Assembly: GCA_012064415.1 (NCBI GenBank)
Contig: SSNU01000068.1
Span: 109,367 to 173,366 of the forward strand
Reading direction: 5' to 3'
DNA from: Gyrodactylus bullatarudis
Lineage: Eukaryota; Platyhelminthes; Monogenea; Gyrodactylidea; Gyrodactylidae
Length of the DNA: 64,000 bases
In this document: positions 1 to 10,771 of the stretch, piece after piece
Position numbering within the stretch: the stretch's first letter is position 1
How the letters are laid out: the number at the start of each line of letters is the position of its first letter
Notes under the pieces: generated by a model
What the model saw: the letters and a program-made list of their open reading frames with translations, nothing else
Database searches by the model: none
What the model was told of the DNA's origin: nothing
Made by a program: the position numbers and the translations under genes

Positions 1-42
1 GAATATTGGAGAATTATTTATTGAACAATTCTAAAATAAAAT

Positions 43-497
43 TGGTTAAAATGAAGTAAGGAATCTATGATCTTTACAAAAACCTCGATCTTTTCATCAA
101 AAACTCGGATATGTTAAAGATTTTTTGGAAGCCTACTCATGTTTCGATTTGGCTACAAAATCCTATTTTTTCGAACTTTGAACTGAAAATTTTTATTGAT
201 TTCAAAGTGAGAGAGTGATCAAAAGTTGATTTTCAGGATCACAATAAGACTCAACTTTGAAATTGATAAAAAATTTCAATTGAACGTTCGAAAAAATGGG
301 ATTTTGATACCAAATCGAGATCTGAAAAGAGACCATATTTTTCATTTAAAAATAATTTTTGCACAATTTTTTCCTTCTTTTTCAGATCGTAAAATTGGGC
401 AGCATGAGTAGGATTCCAAAAAAATTTTCCAAATTTTTGATCATAAAAGCGAGCTTTTCGTAAAAATCATAGATTCCCAAATTCATATCAATTAGCT
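43..497. repeat. Foldback repeat, family A
   Basis: The left part (43-90) and right part (450-497) are imperfect inverted copies. The left end reads like GTTAAAATGAAGTAAGGAAT and the right end contains CATAGATTCCCAAATTCATA. The inner stretches, including the phrase TTTTTGATCA on one side and its counterpart on the other, also face each other. Related copies lie at 5925-6335 and 62036-62655, and single ends lie near 27560, 38190, 39295, 43718 and 57270. It is probably a non-autonomous foldback or MITE-type element. No coding potential was recognised. Confidence 0.6.
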
Positions 498-618
498 TTA
501 GAATATTAATATTGTAATACCTCATCCTTAAAATGATACATTTTAAGACCTTATAACTTTAATCCATGAAGTACGGAAGAATTGTAATGATTTTAATATA
601 CTGAAATTAGGTTTTGGA

Positions 619-3600
619 ATGCCCAGTTTGAAAGGAAACTCTCAATGCACGTCATATTCAAAGAGTTCTGTTTCTCATTCAACAACTGGACCTGATGGAA
701 AGACTCAGATTAAGTCATTCTCAAACGAGACAGACTCCAAGACAATTGACGGGGTTACCACTAGCCATTCAACCCAATCTAAAGATGAGAGGACCATTCC
801 GTTTGCAAGCAGAGAAATGGTTCATATGAATCGTCAAATATCCGAAGAATTTGGATCGATCAAGGGAAACTATGAAATCGGAGATGATGGAAAAGTAATT
901 TTGGAAATATTTCTTTATTTCATTTCAATTATTATTTTTGTTTAATCACATGAGAAAGAAAGACAGCTTTGTTTGTTCAAGTCTGCAGAAGAAGTTTAGC
1001 AGAATACCTCAATCATTGAGAGAATCAATTAAAACGAAATTGAGTTTCTGTCCTCTTCTTCATATTCAGTTGTGGTTACAAAAAAAGAAGGGTTATTTAG
1101 GGAAATAATAGTGGATGATAGGGGTATTTTGAAAAATGCCATGAATCTTTCGAAATATGCCGGAACACACCGGAATATTTTTGAAAAATGCCATGAAATT
1201 TTTCAATTTTTTTCTAAATCTCTATCTTGATGTAAGTTTGCTTAGTTTTTGTCTTGATATCCTGTTGCCAAGGTATTAGCAATCCCTATGAGGCTACGAT
1301 TCTTCACATAAATAATTTCCCATCAATCTTATAGCAACCAAACCCCCTAAAAACCTACCTCCGCACCCCTAGACAGCCAATAAGAGGTAGACTTCCTTAC
1401 TTTAGAATAAAAAAATATTTCGTCATAAACACAATGAAAAACCTACATATCGGTTCGACATATCAAAATGTTGAGGAAATCAAACAGGATCTTGATAGAC
1501 TCATTGAACAGTGTCATCGCCCCTAAAGAGCTGCGAAAACCACTTCTTCGTTCTACAGTGTTAAATGCAAGAAAGATGGCTGCGAATTTCAACTGAACTT
1601 CAACAGGAGAGTCAACGGATTGTTTTATATAACAAAATTCCTCAACCATACTTGCGAAGAAGTAAGTAACCTATTTTTGATTTTTGGACAAAATTCAACG
1701 CACGACGAAGTATCATTAAAGCCAATGTCAAAACGATTTTCGAAGACATAAAGGAAGTTAACACCAGAAGATTGCAAGAAAGTTCTTAAGCGCCAGCATG
1801 GTTTGGATGCCTCATATTATTGTGCCTTAGTGACCTTAGGACAGACAATCAAAATGATTTCCTTAATTCTTTTGCGAAGTTGGAATCGTTTCTGGAGTCT
1901 GCACAACAGAATAATCCCAGTACCACAACAGATCTGATCAAGAATGAAAACGAGTTAGAATTAGCCTTCCTATGCCTGAGTATTTCAGCCAAAGCGTTCA
2001 ATTCGGCTCTGTCAATTATTACCGTAGATGGGTGCCATTTATCAGGAAGGCATAAGTACACGCTATTGATCGCAACAGGTCTAGATGGCAATAACAACAC
2101 GTACATAATCGCCGTCGCAATCGTCCCAACAGAATCCGAGAAGACATGGACATTTTTCTTGGAGAACTTGGATAAGAGTCTTGGACTATTTTCTAGAAGT
2201 GATGTTGTAATACTATCTGACCGCGAGAAAGGTCTTTCGCGAGTGTGTCTAAATGTCTACCCACAGCTGTGCACTTGTTTTGCCTGTTTCACATCTCTAA
2301 GAACATCAAGATAAGGTTCAAAGAGAATATCAATTTCTTGCTTAATGGCTCAAATTTGACTCAAAAACTCCTCTATGGCTGATTACTTAGAGGAAATCGA
2401 TCCTTCAAGTTGGGCAGAACATGCTTTTCCTAAGTGCCGCTATGGAAATCTCACGTCGAATATTGCAGAGTTAACTAACAGTTTTCTAAAAGACATAAGA
2501 GGCTGTCACCCGTTCAATTTTCTATATCAATTCGTGAACAAGCTCGGAAGCATTTACGCAGAACGCTTAAGACTTTATGCACAAACAAATGAGCCATACA
2601 CAGATTATTTCACAAAGATTTTCGATAAGATTCTTGGAATTGCACGGACCTTGGATGTTTTCCCATCTGTTAACGAGCAACATTTCCGTGTTGGTCAAGA
2701 CCTTTCGAATAAAGTATATAGGAACGTTGACATTGGTAACAATAAATGCTCGTGTGAATTCGGTGAGCATAACGGAATTCCGTGCGCACATATCATTGTA
2801 ACTTATATTCATTTATCAAAACCTTTCGAGCATATAGTCGCAAAACATTTCAAAGTAAATGAAATGATCAAAATGTACGGCAATGAATTGATCTATTGCG
2901 ACATAAGTAAACTCTTTGATAAGTAAAGACAAGATCTCTCAGCGAGGACGGCCAGAGAAAAAGAGATTCAGATCTGAGGCAGAAAAAATTTTGTGATAAA
3001 TTCGTTGAATACATTTGGATCCATTGACTTTTTCTTATTTTTTTCGTAATCCCTTAAATTGAGAAATCTTGGCAACAGAATATCAAGACAAAAACTAAGC
3101 AAACTTACATCAAGATAGAGATTTAGAAAAAAATTGAAAAATTTCATGGCATTTTTCAAAAATATTCCGGCGTGTCCGGGCATTTTTCAAAATACCCCTA
3201 TCAACCACTATTATTTCCCTAAATAACCCAAAAAAGAATTCTATATAAAATGTTCTGTGTACAAATACAAATCATCATGTAAAGCTATAATTGACATGAA
3301 GATAAGAATTTAATAATACAGTGAACTTCCTAAAAAAAGTATATAAAGAAGAGGATCTGACTAAAATATTTTAACCTCTTTACTAATGAGTAATGAGATG
3401 AATTTAAGATTTTTTCTCTCTAAGTCTATCCATTTGAGTGCTTCTATCTCTCTCATTTTAAGTTCAAATGTGTTGAAAATTTGAAAGTGTCACCTATGTC
3501 TATCCTTCTATTACCAGAATAATTTTCTAATTTATATCTCTTAAAACAACAGAGTTCACTATTTTTGATCTTAGCTCATTGAATTGAACACCATTCGATG

Positions 3601-6600
3601 CAGAATCAAAAGTTGAGTCAGCTGCCTAATTTCCATTCCAAAATATTGCCTGGTGACAGTTTAAACCGAGCTTAAACCCCACTTCTTATTTTTTTTAACT
3701 CATTTCAATATTTTTGGAAAATCTATACGAAAAGTCGTTTTCACAATTGAGAGAGACCCCTCTATTTACCAAGCCAAACAACTACTTCATACTCTTTCTA
3801 ACTGAGTCATCGTATATCAGACCCCCGTTTTTTCTATACAATGAACCCATCGATTGGGGCTCTAGTGTTAATCCTCACAACGTGAAATAGTTCACAAGGA
3901 ATTCAGTATGTCTCTCCGGAAAGTCAGGAAAAACTTAATGTAAATTTTAAAATTCCATCGATATTTTCATCAAGAACTCGAATTTTTTGTAATCCTACTC
4001 AGGTTGCCTACTTTTACCAGTTAAAGAAAAAACTATTATATAGAAGCCACTTTTAGCTTCATCAATAGAATCGACAAATATGGCAATTCATTTAGTCAAA
4101 CCTCTATCGACTAAATTAATTAGAAACCTTTATTAAATGTTTGTTTTTAATAGAAATTTTGTCTCAATTCTATAGAATTGTAATTTACAACGTGTAAATT
4201 GGATTCAACTTTTAGAACTAATTTTAATTCAATATTGATTATGTGTATCAGTTAAGAATTCAAAATGTGATTGAATTTCAGTTCAGTTAATATATTCAAT
4301 TTTTTCACGAAACCTTGGTGTCATATACTGTATCACTTAAAAGGACTCAAAAGAAAGAATGTTACCGTTTACTTTGTTAAATGAATAAAAATGGTACTTT
4401 ATTCTAATACGAATCCTCTTTTAAGTTGTTTGCCGATAATGGACTAGGCTTTTAGTAGGAGAGAAAGTCAAAATTTTCAACTCTTCCTAAGCATTTTATC
4501 CTATGAAACTATGATATGTTTTCAAGTTTGTTCTCATATACAGAATCTCGATTGAGAATGAAAATTTTTGAACACGCGCCAAGATTTTTCAATGAAAGTT
4601 GACTACGAGAAATGACGAAATTAAGAATATCAAAAATTTTTGCATGTTAGAACATGAGTTTTGATTTTTATTTTAAAAATGAATATTTGATTAAGGCATA
4701 AGCTTCGGAAAATTCCTGCAAAAATAAATAATTTTAATATCTCAACGAATGAGTGATTAAATTTTATTCATTTTCGATAATATCATTTCCATTTTTAAGT
4801 GATTGAACAAAAATGAGGTCTAAAAAAACATTTAATTCCTGTACTTGATTGCTTTGAATGTTGATTTTTTAAGTATTTTACTTCACTTTAGCTCACCAAA
4901 AATGATGTTATGATAGGATAATATCAAAAATTAATTCACCATGAGTCATGGTCCATGACAAACGATACCTGAGTCATAGAAGAAGATTTCCTGGAAATTA
5001 CAGTAACTCATTTACAAATTTTCAAAATTTCTTCAAAAGTACCTAAAAATTTCTATAAATTAAAATCATTTGAAATTTATTTTACAGAATCAGGAATTTT
5101 CCGAAGCTTATTAAGGCATGGAATATTTTTTTGCGGAAATAATGTTTTTGTATTATCTAATTATGGTACATGTGAGTGAAGCTATGAGCAATAATTATAA
5201 TTGAAGGTTGCAATTTTCTAATTCAAGAATTGTGAGGGTGACGCATTCTTTTTCATGAAAACCTCATTTTACTTTGGAATCTTATTCGAGTTTAATGAAT
5301 AATTTACTAGCTTGCGGGGCTACTGATCTGACCAGAAAAAAATTCCCTACAAATTGAGATCAAAATCAGAAAAAATGAAAATTTTGACCAAAAAATTATT
5401 TTATTCATATACTTGTCCTACTTCTTAGTAGGCTGATGATTAATTTTAGTTTTGAAAGACATGAAAATGGGGTGTGCACATTCTCAGGCACGAAAACTGG
5501 TGCACAAGTGTATTATTCAAATAAATGGACATGGAAATCTGATTGAATTATTTTTTCAGCTCCATTATAAAGCTGTGCTAAACGCCAACAACTTTCGACC
5601 AGAAGACCTCAATGTAACAACCATGAATAACAAGTTGACAATATCAGCAAAGAAGATGATACAAGCTGCAGATGGCTCATCAGTGAATAAAGAGTTTTGT
5701 CGATCTGTTGAGTTGCCAAGACTCATCGATCATTCAGCTTTTAAATGTACACTAACAGAAGTAAGTGCATTATTGCCTTATTTGAATACTTTAACAAGTG
5801 AAAATTTAAAATAATATCAAAAGGTTTAACCTGATAAACTTGAGTTTAGTATTTAAAAGTTTTATTATCAGACTTTTATGTGTGACTTCTTCACAATGAA
5901 TTAGAGATAAGTCAGTACAACTAAAGCTAATTGATATGAAGTTAGGAATTTATGAATTTTACGAAAACCTCGATTTTTTAATCAAAAATTCGAACATGTT
6001 TTAGATTTTTTGGAATCCTGCCTATTTTGCCCACTTTTAGAATATGAAGAAAAAAAAATTTTATGAAAAATATTGTCTTTTATCAAATTTTGATTTGGCG
6101 CCAAAATCCCACTTTTTCGAACTCTTAACTTCGACTAAAAGAATTTTGGCGCCAAATTAAAATTTGAAAAATGACCATATTTCTCATAAAAAATTTTTCT
6201 TTCCTTAAATCGTAAAAGTGGGCAACATGAGAGGGATTCCAAAAAATCTTTAACATTCGAATTTTTGATGAAAAAACCGAGATTTCTGTAAAAATCATAG
6301 ATTCCCAACTTCATATCAACCAACTCTATTAGAAGTTTCAAATATCCACGTATTTTAAATTTTTATGCTAAGATGAGAAGGAACCCTTTGTGCTCTCACT
6401 GATCAAAGAGCTATTTATTCAAGTTTACATGTTCGACCAGAAAGACATTGAGTATTATTGACTGAAAAGACATGGCTGATTGTTTAGATAGCTCATTGAC
6501 GACTTTAATTTGTAATAGCTTTCAAGTTCTTCTCCGTGTAATCATCTGAGTTAAAATTCGAAAGCTTTTCAATAACTTGCTGAATCCTAATCTTCGTCTG

Positions 6601-8997
6601 TCGAAAACTTGTGATTACCAAAGTAAAGTTGAAAGTTTTAAAGGAAGCCGTTCATTGCAAGATTACAGGTTTGGTGTTGGAACTTAAACTTTACCGGCGC
6701 TGTAAATCAGTTGCCCCCACTATCTTTTACATACGAAAAGTGGGGTGGTTTTCAAATGTTAATATTTTTTGATTTCCTATTCATTTTTCATCAAGTATTG
6801 CCTAAGCATGACGAATGCAATAGAAAAATAGAGTCCTAGAGCTCTATCTTGAGGATCGTAATTGGCTTGATTTTGGCGTTGATTTCAAATCAATAAAATT
6901 TTTACTGAAGATCACAGATGTATGATCTGATATATTGCCTTCTCTCCGATAACATGATTTCACTGAGCAGCGTAGTTTTCCTGAAATTATCATGTTTTTT
7001 TGAGGAAATTAAATTTGATTTCAATGTTTTTTCTTCAAATTTACAGGACGGATGCTTGGTTATTGACGCACCAGTCAATGCCCCAGATTATTCATCTATA
7101 ACATTTGATAATGAGAATAACCTCGCCATCAAAGCAAAGAATAACGAAGGAAAATTCGAACCAACTGGTAAGTATCAAAACTTATAACTTTAATTGTCCA
7201 ACATACATTACTTTTAAGTTATTTGCAAAATGACTGATCCGAGATCTCATATTACACGATCTCAGAAAGTAAAAGGCCCGAAATAAACTTTAATTCTTGA
7301 ATCATCCTTAGTTGTTTGTAAAAAGAATTATGTCCATATCTATCTGTGGTATTAAAAGGCTTAAAACCAGTCATCAAACCAATTTAAACGTTTTTAGTCT
7401 ATGAATTTCCATCAAGTTTGACTATTGATCGTTCGATGCCCGAATCAAAGATATTCTTTATTCATAAAGTATTCATAAGTCACAAAATATATTTATAAAC
7501 TCTAAATTTTTGTATTCATTGAAAATGTCTGAATCTCATGTGATCTCGAAAACACTTTAAAATCTGGTTTTAAACGTCAAAAAAATTACATAGGGTTTCA
7601 GTAATTTTACGAAATCGCATTAGGTTGAACCCCTGTAAGAATTTCCAATCAGAATTTTATAAAAATATACCAGAAATGCTTGAAAAAATGCTTTCCCAGT
7701 TTCCTGTTCAGAGTTTTTTCAACCAACATTTAACAGTTAAGACCTTTTGAATTGTTTATTTTACTACAATAGTTGAAGCTAGTTCATACAAAATTGAGAA
7801 TATTCGATTTTTTCAAAAATCTCATTTATTTCATTAAAAATTTGAAGATGATAGAATTTTTATTATCTAGATCACCTTTTACCAATTAAAGAAATTTATT
7901 GATTTAAAAGACGATAACCAAATAGAGTTTTTTAAGATCAAAATTAGAATTCCGATTAAGATCAATATTCTCCTAACAAAGCTGGTCTTGACAAAAAAAT
8001 TAATGATAAATTATAGTACATAAGGTTCAGTAAGGTTCAAGAAGATCATAGAGAAATAAATAATTTGGACTTGCTATCAAATTTAACATATTTTCAAGAA
8101 AGACTGGCTAAGAACAATTAGAGGATTGTTTTCACAATGGAAAATGATAGCGTAGGCCCTAAAATGTACAGTAAGCTTCTAAAATGCAATCCGACGTCTG
8201 TATCAGCGGATAGATCATTCTCAATGCTAAATCATTTCTTAACTAATAATAAGACATTCAAACCTGGCAACCTAAAAATGTATTTCATTAAAATAATTTT
8301 GAAGAAAAATAAAATTTTTTATAAAATACACTAGATGAAATTTAAATATCGCTCGGGTCAGATGAATCATGATAGAAAATTTGATAAAAATACCAAAACT
8401 ATCAAAATTATAGTTTGATCTGTCTTCAAGTTACTATAAATTACAAAAATACACCTACTACTTGTTTTCGACTTATGTTGATTTCACAAGAATAATAATT
8501 CAAAGTCGATTCAATGATTCACTGTAATTTGTTGACAACTCAATATTCTAAAGAGTCTGCATCTTACTCTAAAAATATTTTTTCTCTAAATTGGTAAAAG
8601 TTGATCACATAAATAAATAAATGGGATTTTTGTGAAAAATGAAAATTCTAAACTTCATAAAAAGTAGCTATCCAACTCGGTTCCACAATAATAAAAATAA
8701 AATTTTAGAAGCTAACAAATAAAAATTACAGGTGAAGATAAGCCGGCAATCCACAGTACAAAGGGAAGTAATGAAAAACATCTCCACCTTGAATTGCCGA
8801 TACCCGCTGAGTTTATAGCTCAAGATATTTATGTAACTACACATGATGATGAGTTAAAGGTTGTTGCCCAAAAGTCTGATGATTCCGTGCCAAAGTTTAC
8901 ACGAACTTTCGACTTGCCAATGTCCGTCGATCCAATTACAATATCGGCCCAGTTATTCGATCACACTCTTGTCATTGATGCTCCCCTACTTGGCTAG
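619..8997 (+). CDS. Small heat-shock protein with two alpha-crystallin domains (p40/major egg antigen type)
   Basis: Spliced gene with exons 619-894, 5560-5760, 7047-7167 and 8732-8997, giving about 287 residues. Splice sites are GT/AG and the phases agree. Residues 1-92 are rich in Ser and Thr and end in a segment containing DGK. The first alpha-crystallin domain starts at exon 2 (LHYKAVLNANNFRPEDLNV) and closes in exon 3 (DGCLVIDAP). The second spans exon 4, from ELPIPAEF to HTLVIDAPLLG, and repeats the same strand pattern. Such proteins are ATP-independent chaperones that bind unfolding proteins in the cytosol. The double domain is characteristic of flatworm Hsp20s. The chosen ATG follows a possible acceptor (AAATTAG), so further exons may lie upstream of the window. 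The 4.7 kb first intron holds a MULE insertion; intron 3 holds a hAT remnant. Confidence 0.85.
1090..3229 (+). mobile_element. MULE DNA transposon, copy 1, with 9-base target duplication
   Basis: The element is 2140 bases and begins GGGTTATTTAGGGAAATAAT; the right end at 3210-3229 is the inverse. The terminal inverted repeats run about 1090-1274 and 3067-3229. The flanks carry an exact 9-base duplication AAAAAAGAA at 1081-1089 and 3230-3238, as expected for Mutator-like elements. Inside is a broken transposase (1432-2926). The element sits in the first intron of the Hsp20 gene, on the same strand. A relative, copy 2, is at 16631-18303. Confidence 0.9.
1432..2926 (+). pseudogene. Broken MULE transposase of copy 1
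   Basis: Three pieces of one transposase. 1432-1661 holds a zinc-binding DNA-binding region (CKKDGCEFQLNF then HTCEE), interrupted by a stop codon where copy 2 has a His codon. 1820-2311 holds the MULE catalytic region with VDGCHLSGRHKYTLLIATG, then AIVPTESEKTW and SDREKGL. 2375-2926 holds the C-terminal part with a SWIM zinc finger (CSCEFGEHNGIPCAHI). The short intron at 1662-1687 ends in TTTTTGG, whereas copy 2 has TTTTTAG, so its acceptor appears lost. With the stop and frame breaks, this copy cannot make a full transposase. Confidence 0.85.
3320..3440. repeat. Single terminal repeat related to the TA-flanked MITE at 12438
   Basis: CAGTGAACTTCC is followed by AAAAAGTATATAAAGAAGAG, which resembles the terminal repeat of the element at 12438-13634 (CAGTGAATTCTC, then a run of A and GTATATAGAAAAGA). 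No matching inverted partner was seen nearby, so this looks like a solo or truncated end in the first intron of the Hsp20 gene. Confidence 0.4.
4440..5120. repeat. Dispersed repeat family B followed by a foldback
   Basis: 4550-4625 contains TTGAACACGCGCCAAGATTT, which is also present inverted at 20521-20560 within a LINE fragment. Looser relatives with GCGCCA and TTTTCAATGAATTT occur near 34480 and 35490. Adjoining it, GGCATAAGCTTCGGAAAATT at 4697 is mirrored by AATTTTCCGAAGCTTATTAA at 5094, forming a foldback with arms about 25 bases long. The rest of this Hsp20 intron (3441-5450) showed nothing else recognisable. Confidence 0.5.
5925..6335. repeat. Foldback repeat, family A, well-preserved copy
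   Basis: The left end (from about 5928) contains TTGATATGAAGTTAGGAATT and the right end contains TTCCCAACTTCATATCAACC, which are inverse to each other. Inner segments also pair: GGAATCCTGCC with GGGATTCC, TTTTGCCCACTTTTA with AAAAGTGGGC, and TTTGGCGCCAAAAT with ATTTTGGCGCCAAA. This makes an almost complete 400-base hairpin within intron 2 of the Hsp20 gene. Confidence 0.7.
8170..8290 (+). pseudogene. hAT transposase C-terminal fragment
   Basis: The translation contains PTSVSADRSFSMLNHFLTNN followed by KTFKPGNLKMYFI. This is the pattern of the hAT dimerisation region, (S/A)xxRxFSxx...R.xLxPxNlk. No other hAT domain is present, so it is a short remnant in intron 3 of the Hsp20 gene. Confidence 0.5.
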
Positions 8998-9000
8998 CCT

Positions 9001-10771
9001 ACTTACTAAGACCCTTTTGTCAAACTTATTTATATTTCGTTAGATTTATTAGAGAAAATGCATGTTCTCACTAAAAAGTTTAACTGCTATCAAAGATGAG
9101 AAGAAAAACTTTCAAATAATGATATGTTTTTAGAGATTTTTCCCAGGAGTAAACCGAGGATGTCAATTAATTTCTTAACGACAATAGCTTTCTTTCCTTA
9201 TTTGTCATTATTTTGCATGCCTTTTTTGTTTAAAATGTTTTTAACAAATAAAAACCAGTAGATAATATGATTCTTTCTTAATCATGATTAATACTTTTGA
9301 GTAAAGTTAAATAATTCAAGTGTTTTTCATTCTGAAAGACCTTGAGTCGAGGATTTAATTGAAGAAATACACCAACCTTGACACAGTTTTTTGTGTTCAT
9401 TGATTTCATGTTGATTTTATTCTCAAGGGACGCGTAAATTATGATTGCCTGAGTTGAGAAAAAATATGATTTATGAATGCTCAAAATTCAGACCAAACTT
9501 CACTTATTGGTAGTCAGATATTCAATTATTACTGCATCCGAATTGGGGTGGATAATTTTTTCTACAATCTTCTAAAATGTGTATATGTTACAGTGATTCT
9601 GGAAACTTATGTGAGTCTGCAGACTCCCTGGAAGTCTATAGACTTCCTAGTGAACCAGGAAATTTGGAAACTCGGTATTCAGATTTCCTGATTATCTATT
9701 CACTAGTTACAGTGAATCTGGAAACTTTAGGAATTCTGCAGAATCCCTGGGCAACAATTAGTGAGTCTGCAGACTCTCAGGAAATCTGAAAACTAATTAT
9801 GATTATTGATTTGAAAACTTGAAAGTTCAGATTTAAACTCATGTAGAGGACCGCTCTATATATATTTGAGCTAAATCAAATAAACCGAATAGCCTCAAGT
9901 AATACTCAAAAACTTTCTTTTTAACTAATTTTAAACTTTTTCTGAAAATACTTGTGCATTCGGCTAAATACCATAAGATGAAGAACGGCTCTCTAGTCCT
10001 GACCGAGATCAGTGGATTTTGTTCATATCAATGAAAATTAAGGACTTAAAAATCCGGATATTTTTATACAGAGGTTAAAATTATTTGAATAATTGATAAG
10101 ATCTCTTTAAAAGAATTATGATCAACTCGAATCTTTCATAATTATGGGAAAAAAGGTAAAATATTTTCTTGCAATGTTACAAATGAATAATTATAATTAG
10201 TTTTCAGATTTCCTGAGAGTCTGCAGACTCAAAAAAAGTGTTTTGCACCTGTATAGAAATGGCGGGAACAGGAGAGAATATGCCTCAGCTTACCGTTGGA
10301 TTCGAACAGAAAATGATTTACCTCTACCAAGAGGAGTAGCAAATATTTCAAAGAAGACCCCAGTTAAGCTTCAAAATCTTATTAAATTTATTGAAGAAAA
10401 TCCTACAGCAACACAAGAATGTTGTATTCACCACGAGAGAAATTTCAATGAGTCACTGTCAATTTCAAGAAAATGCAAAATATCCCAATGAATGTAAACA
10501 CAGGAGAATTTTAGAAATTGGAGCTGAACAAGCTATACAGTGTAGTATACACAATATATATCTCCAGCTACAATTTTTCAATGTGCCGTACATATTTAAA
10601 ATTTTTTTATAGATCTTCAAGGGATAATAATATAACTGAATTGTATTTGGTAATAAAAATTATTTACAAAGATTTCAAACTCATCAAATACATGCATAAT
10701 ATATGGAGGGGATCATTGTCCAAGGTGCTGTTCTTTCTAATTTATTCAGTCAAGTTTATCAATGAGTAGGG
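9001..10771. other. Intergenic stretch between Hsp20 and SUDS3 with palindromic repeats
   Basis: The interval between two convergent genes holds a cluster of short palindromes (9585-9807), an inverted partner at 10193-10232, and a weak coding remnant at 10243-10440. The remnant translates to a stretch with LIKFIEENPTATQ, which resembles the helix-turn-helix of a Tc1/mariner-type transposase; this is tentative. Nothing else was recognised. Confidence 0.5.
9759..10232. repeat. Foldback element with GAGTCTGCAGACTC ends
   Basis: TTAGTGAGTCTGCAGACTCT and the following TCAGGAAATCTGAAAACTAA (9757-9800) face their inverse at 10193-10232. Each end is itself a palindrome, GAGTCTGCAGACTC. Immediately upstream, 9588-9640 and 9707-9755 are two direct copies of a related module with TTACAGTGA and TCTGGAAACTT. 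Confidence 0.6.
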
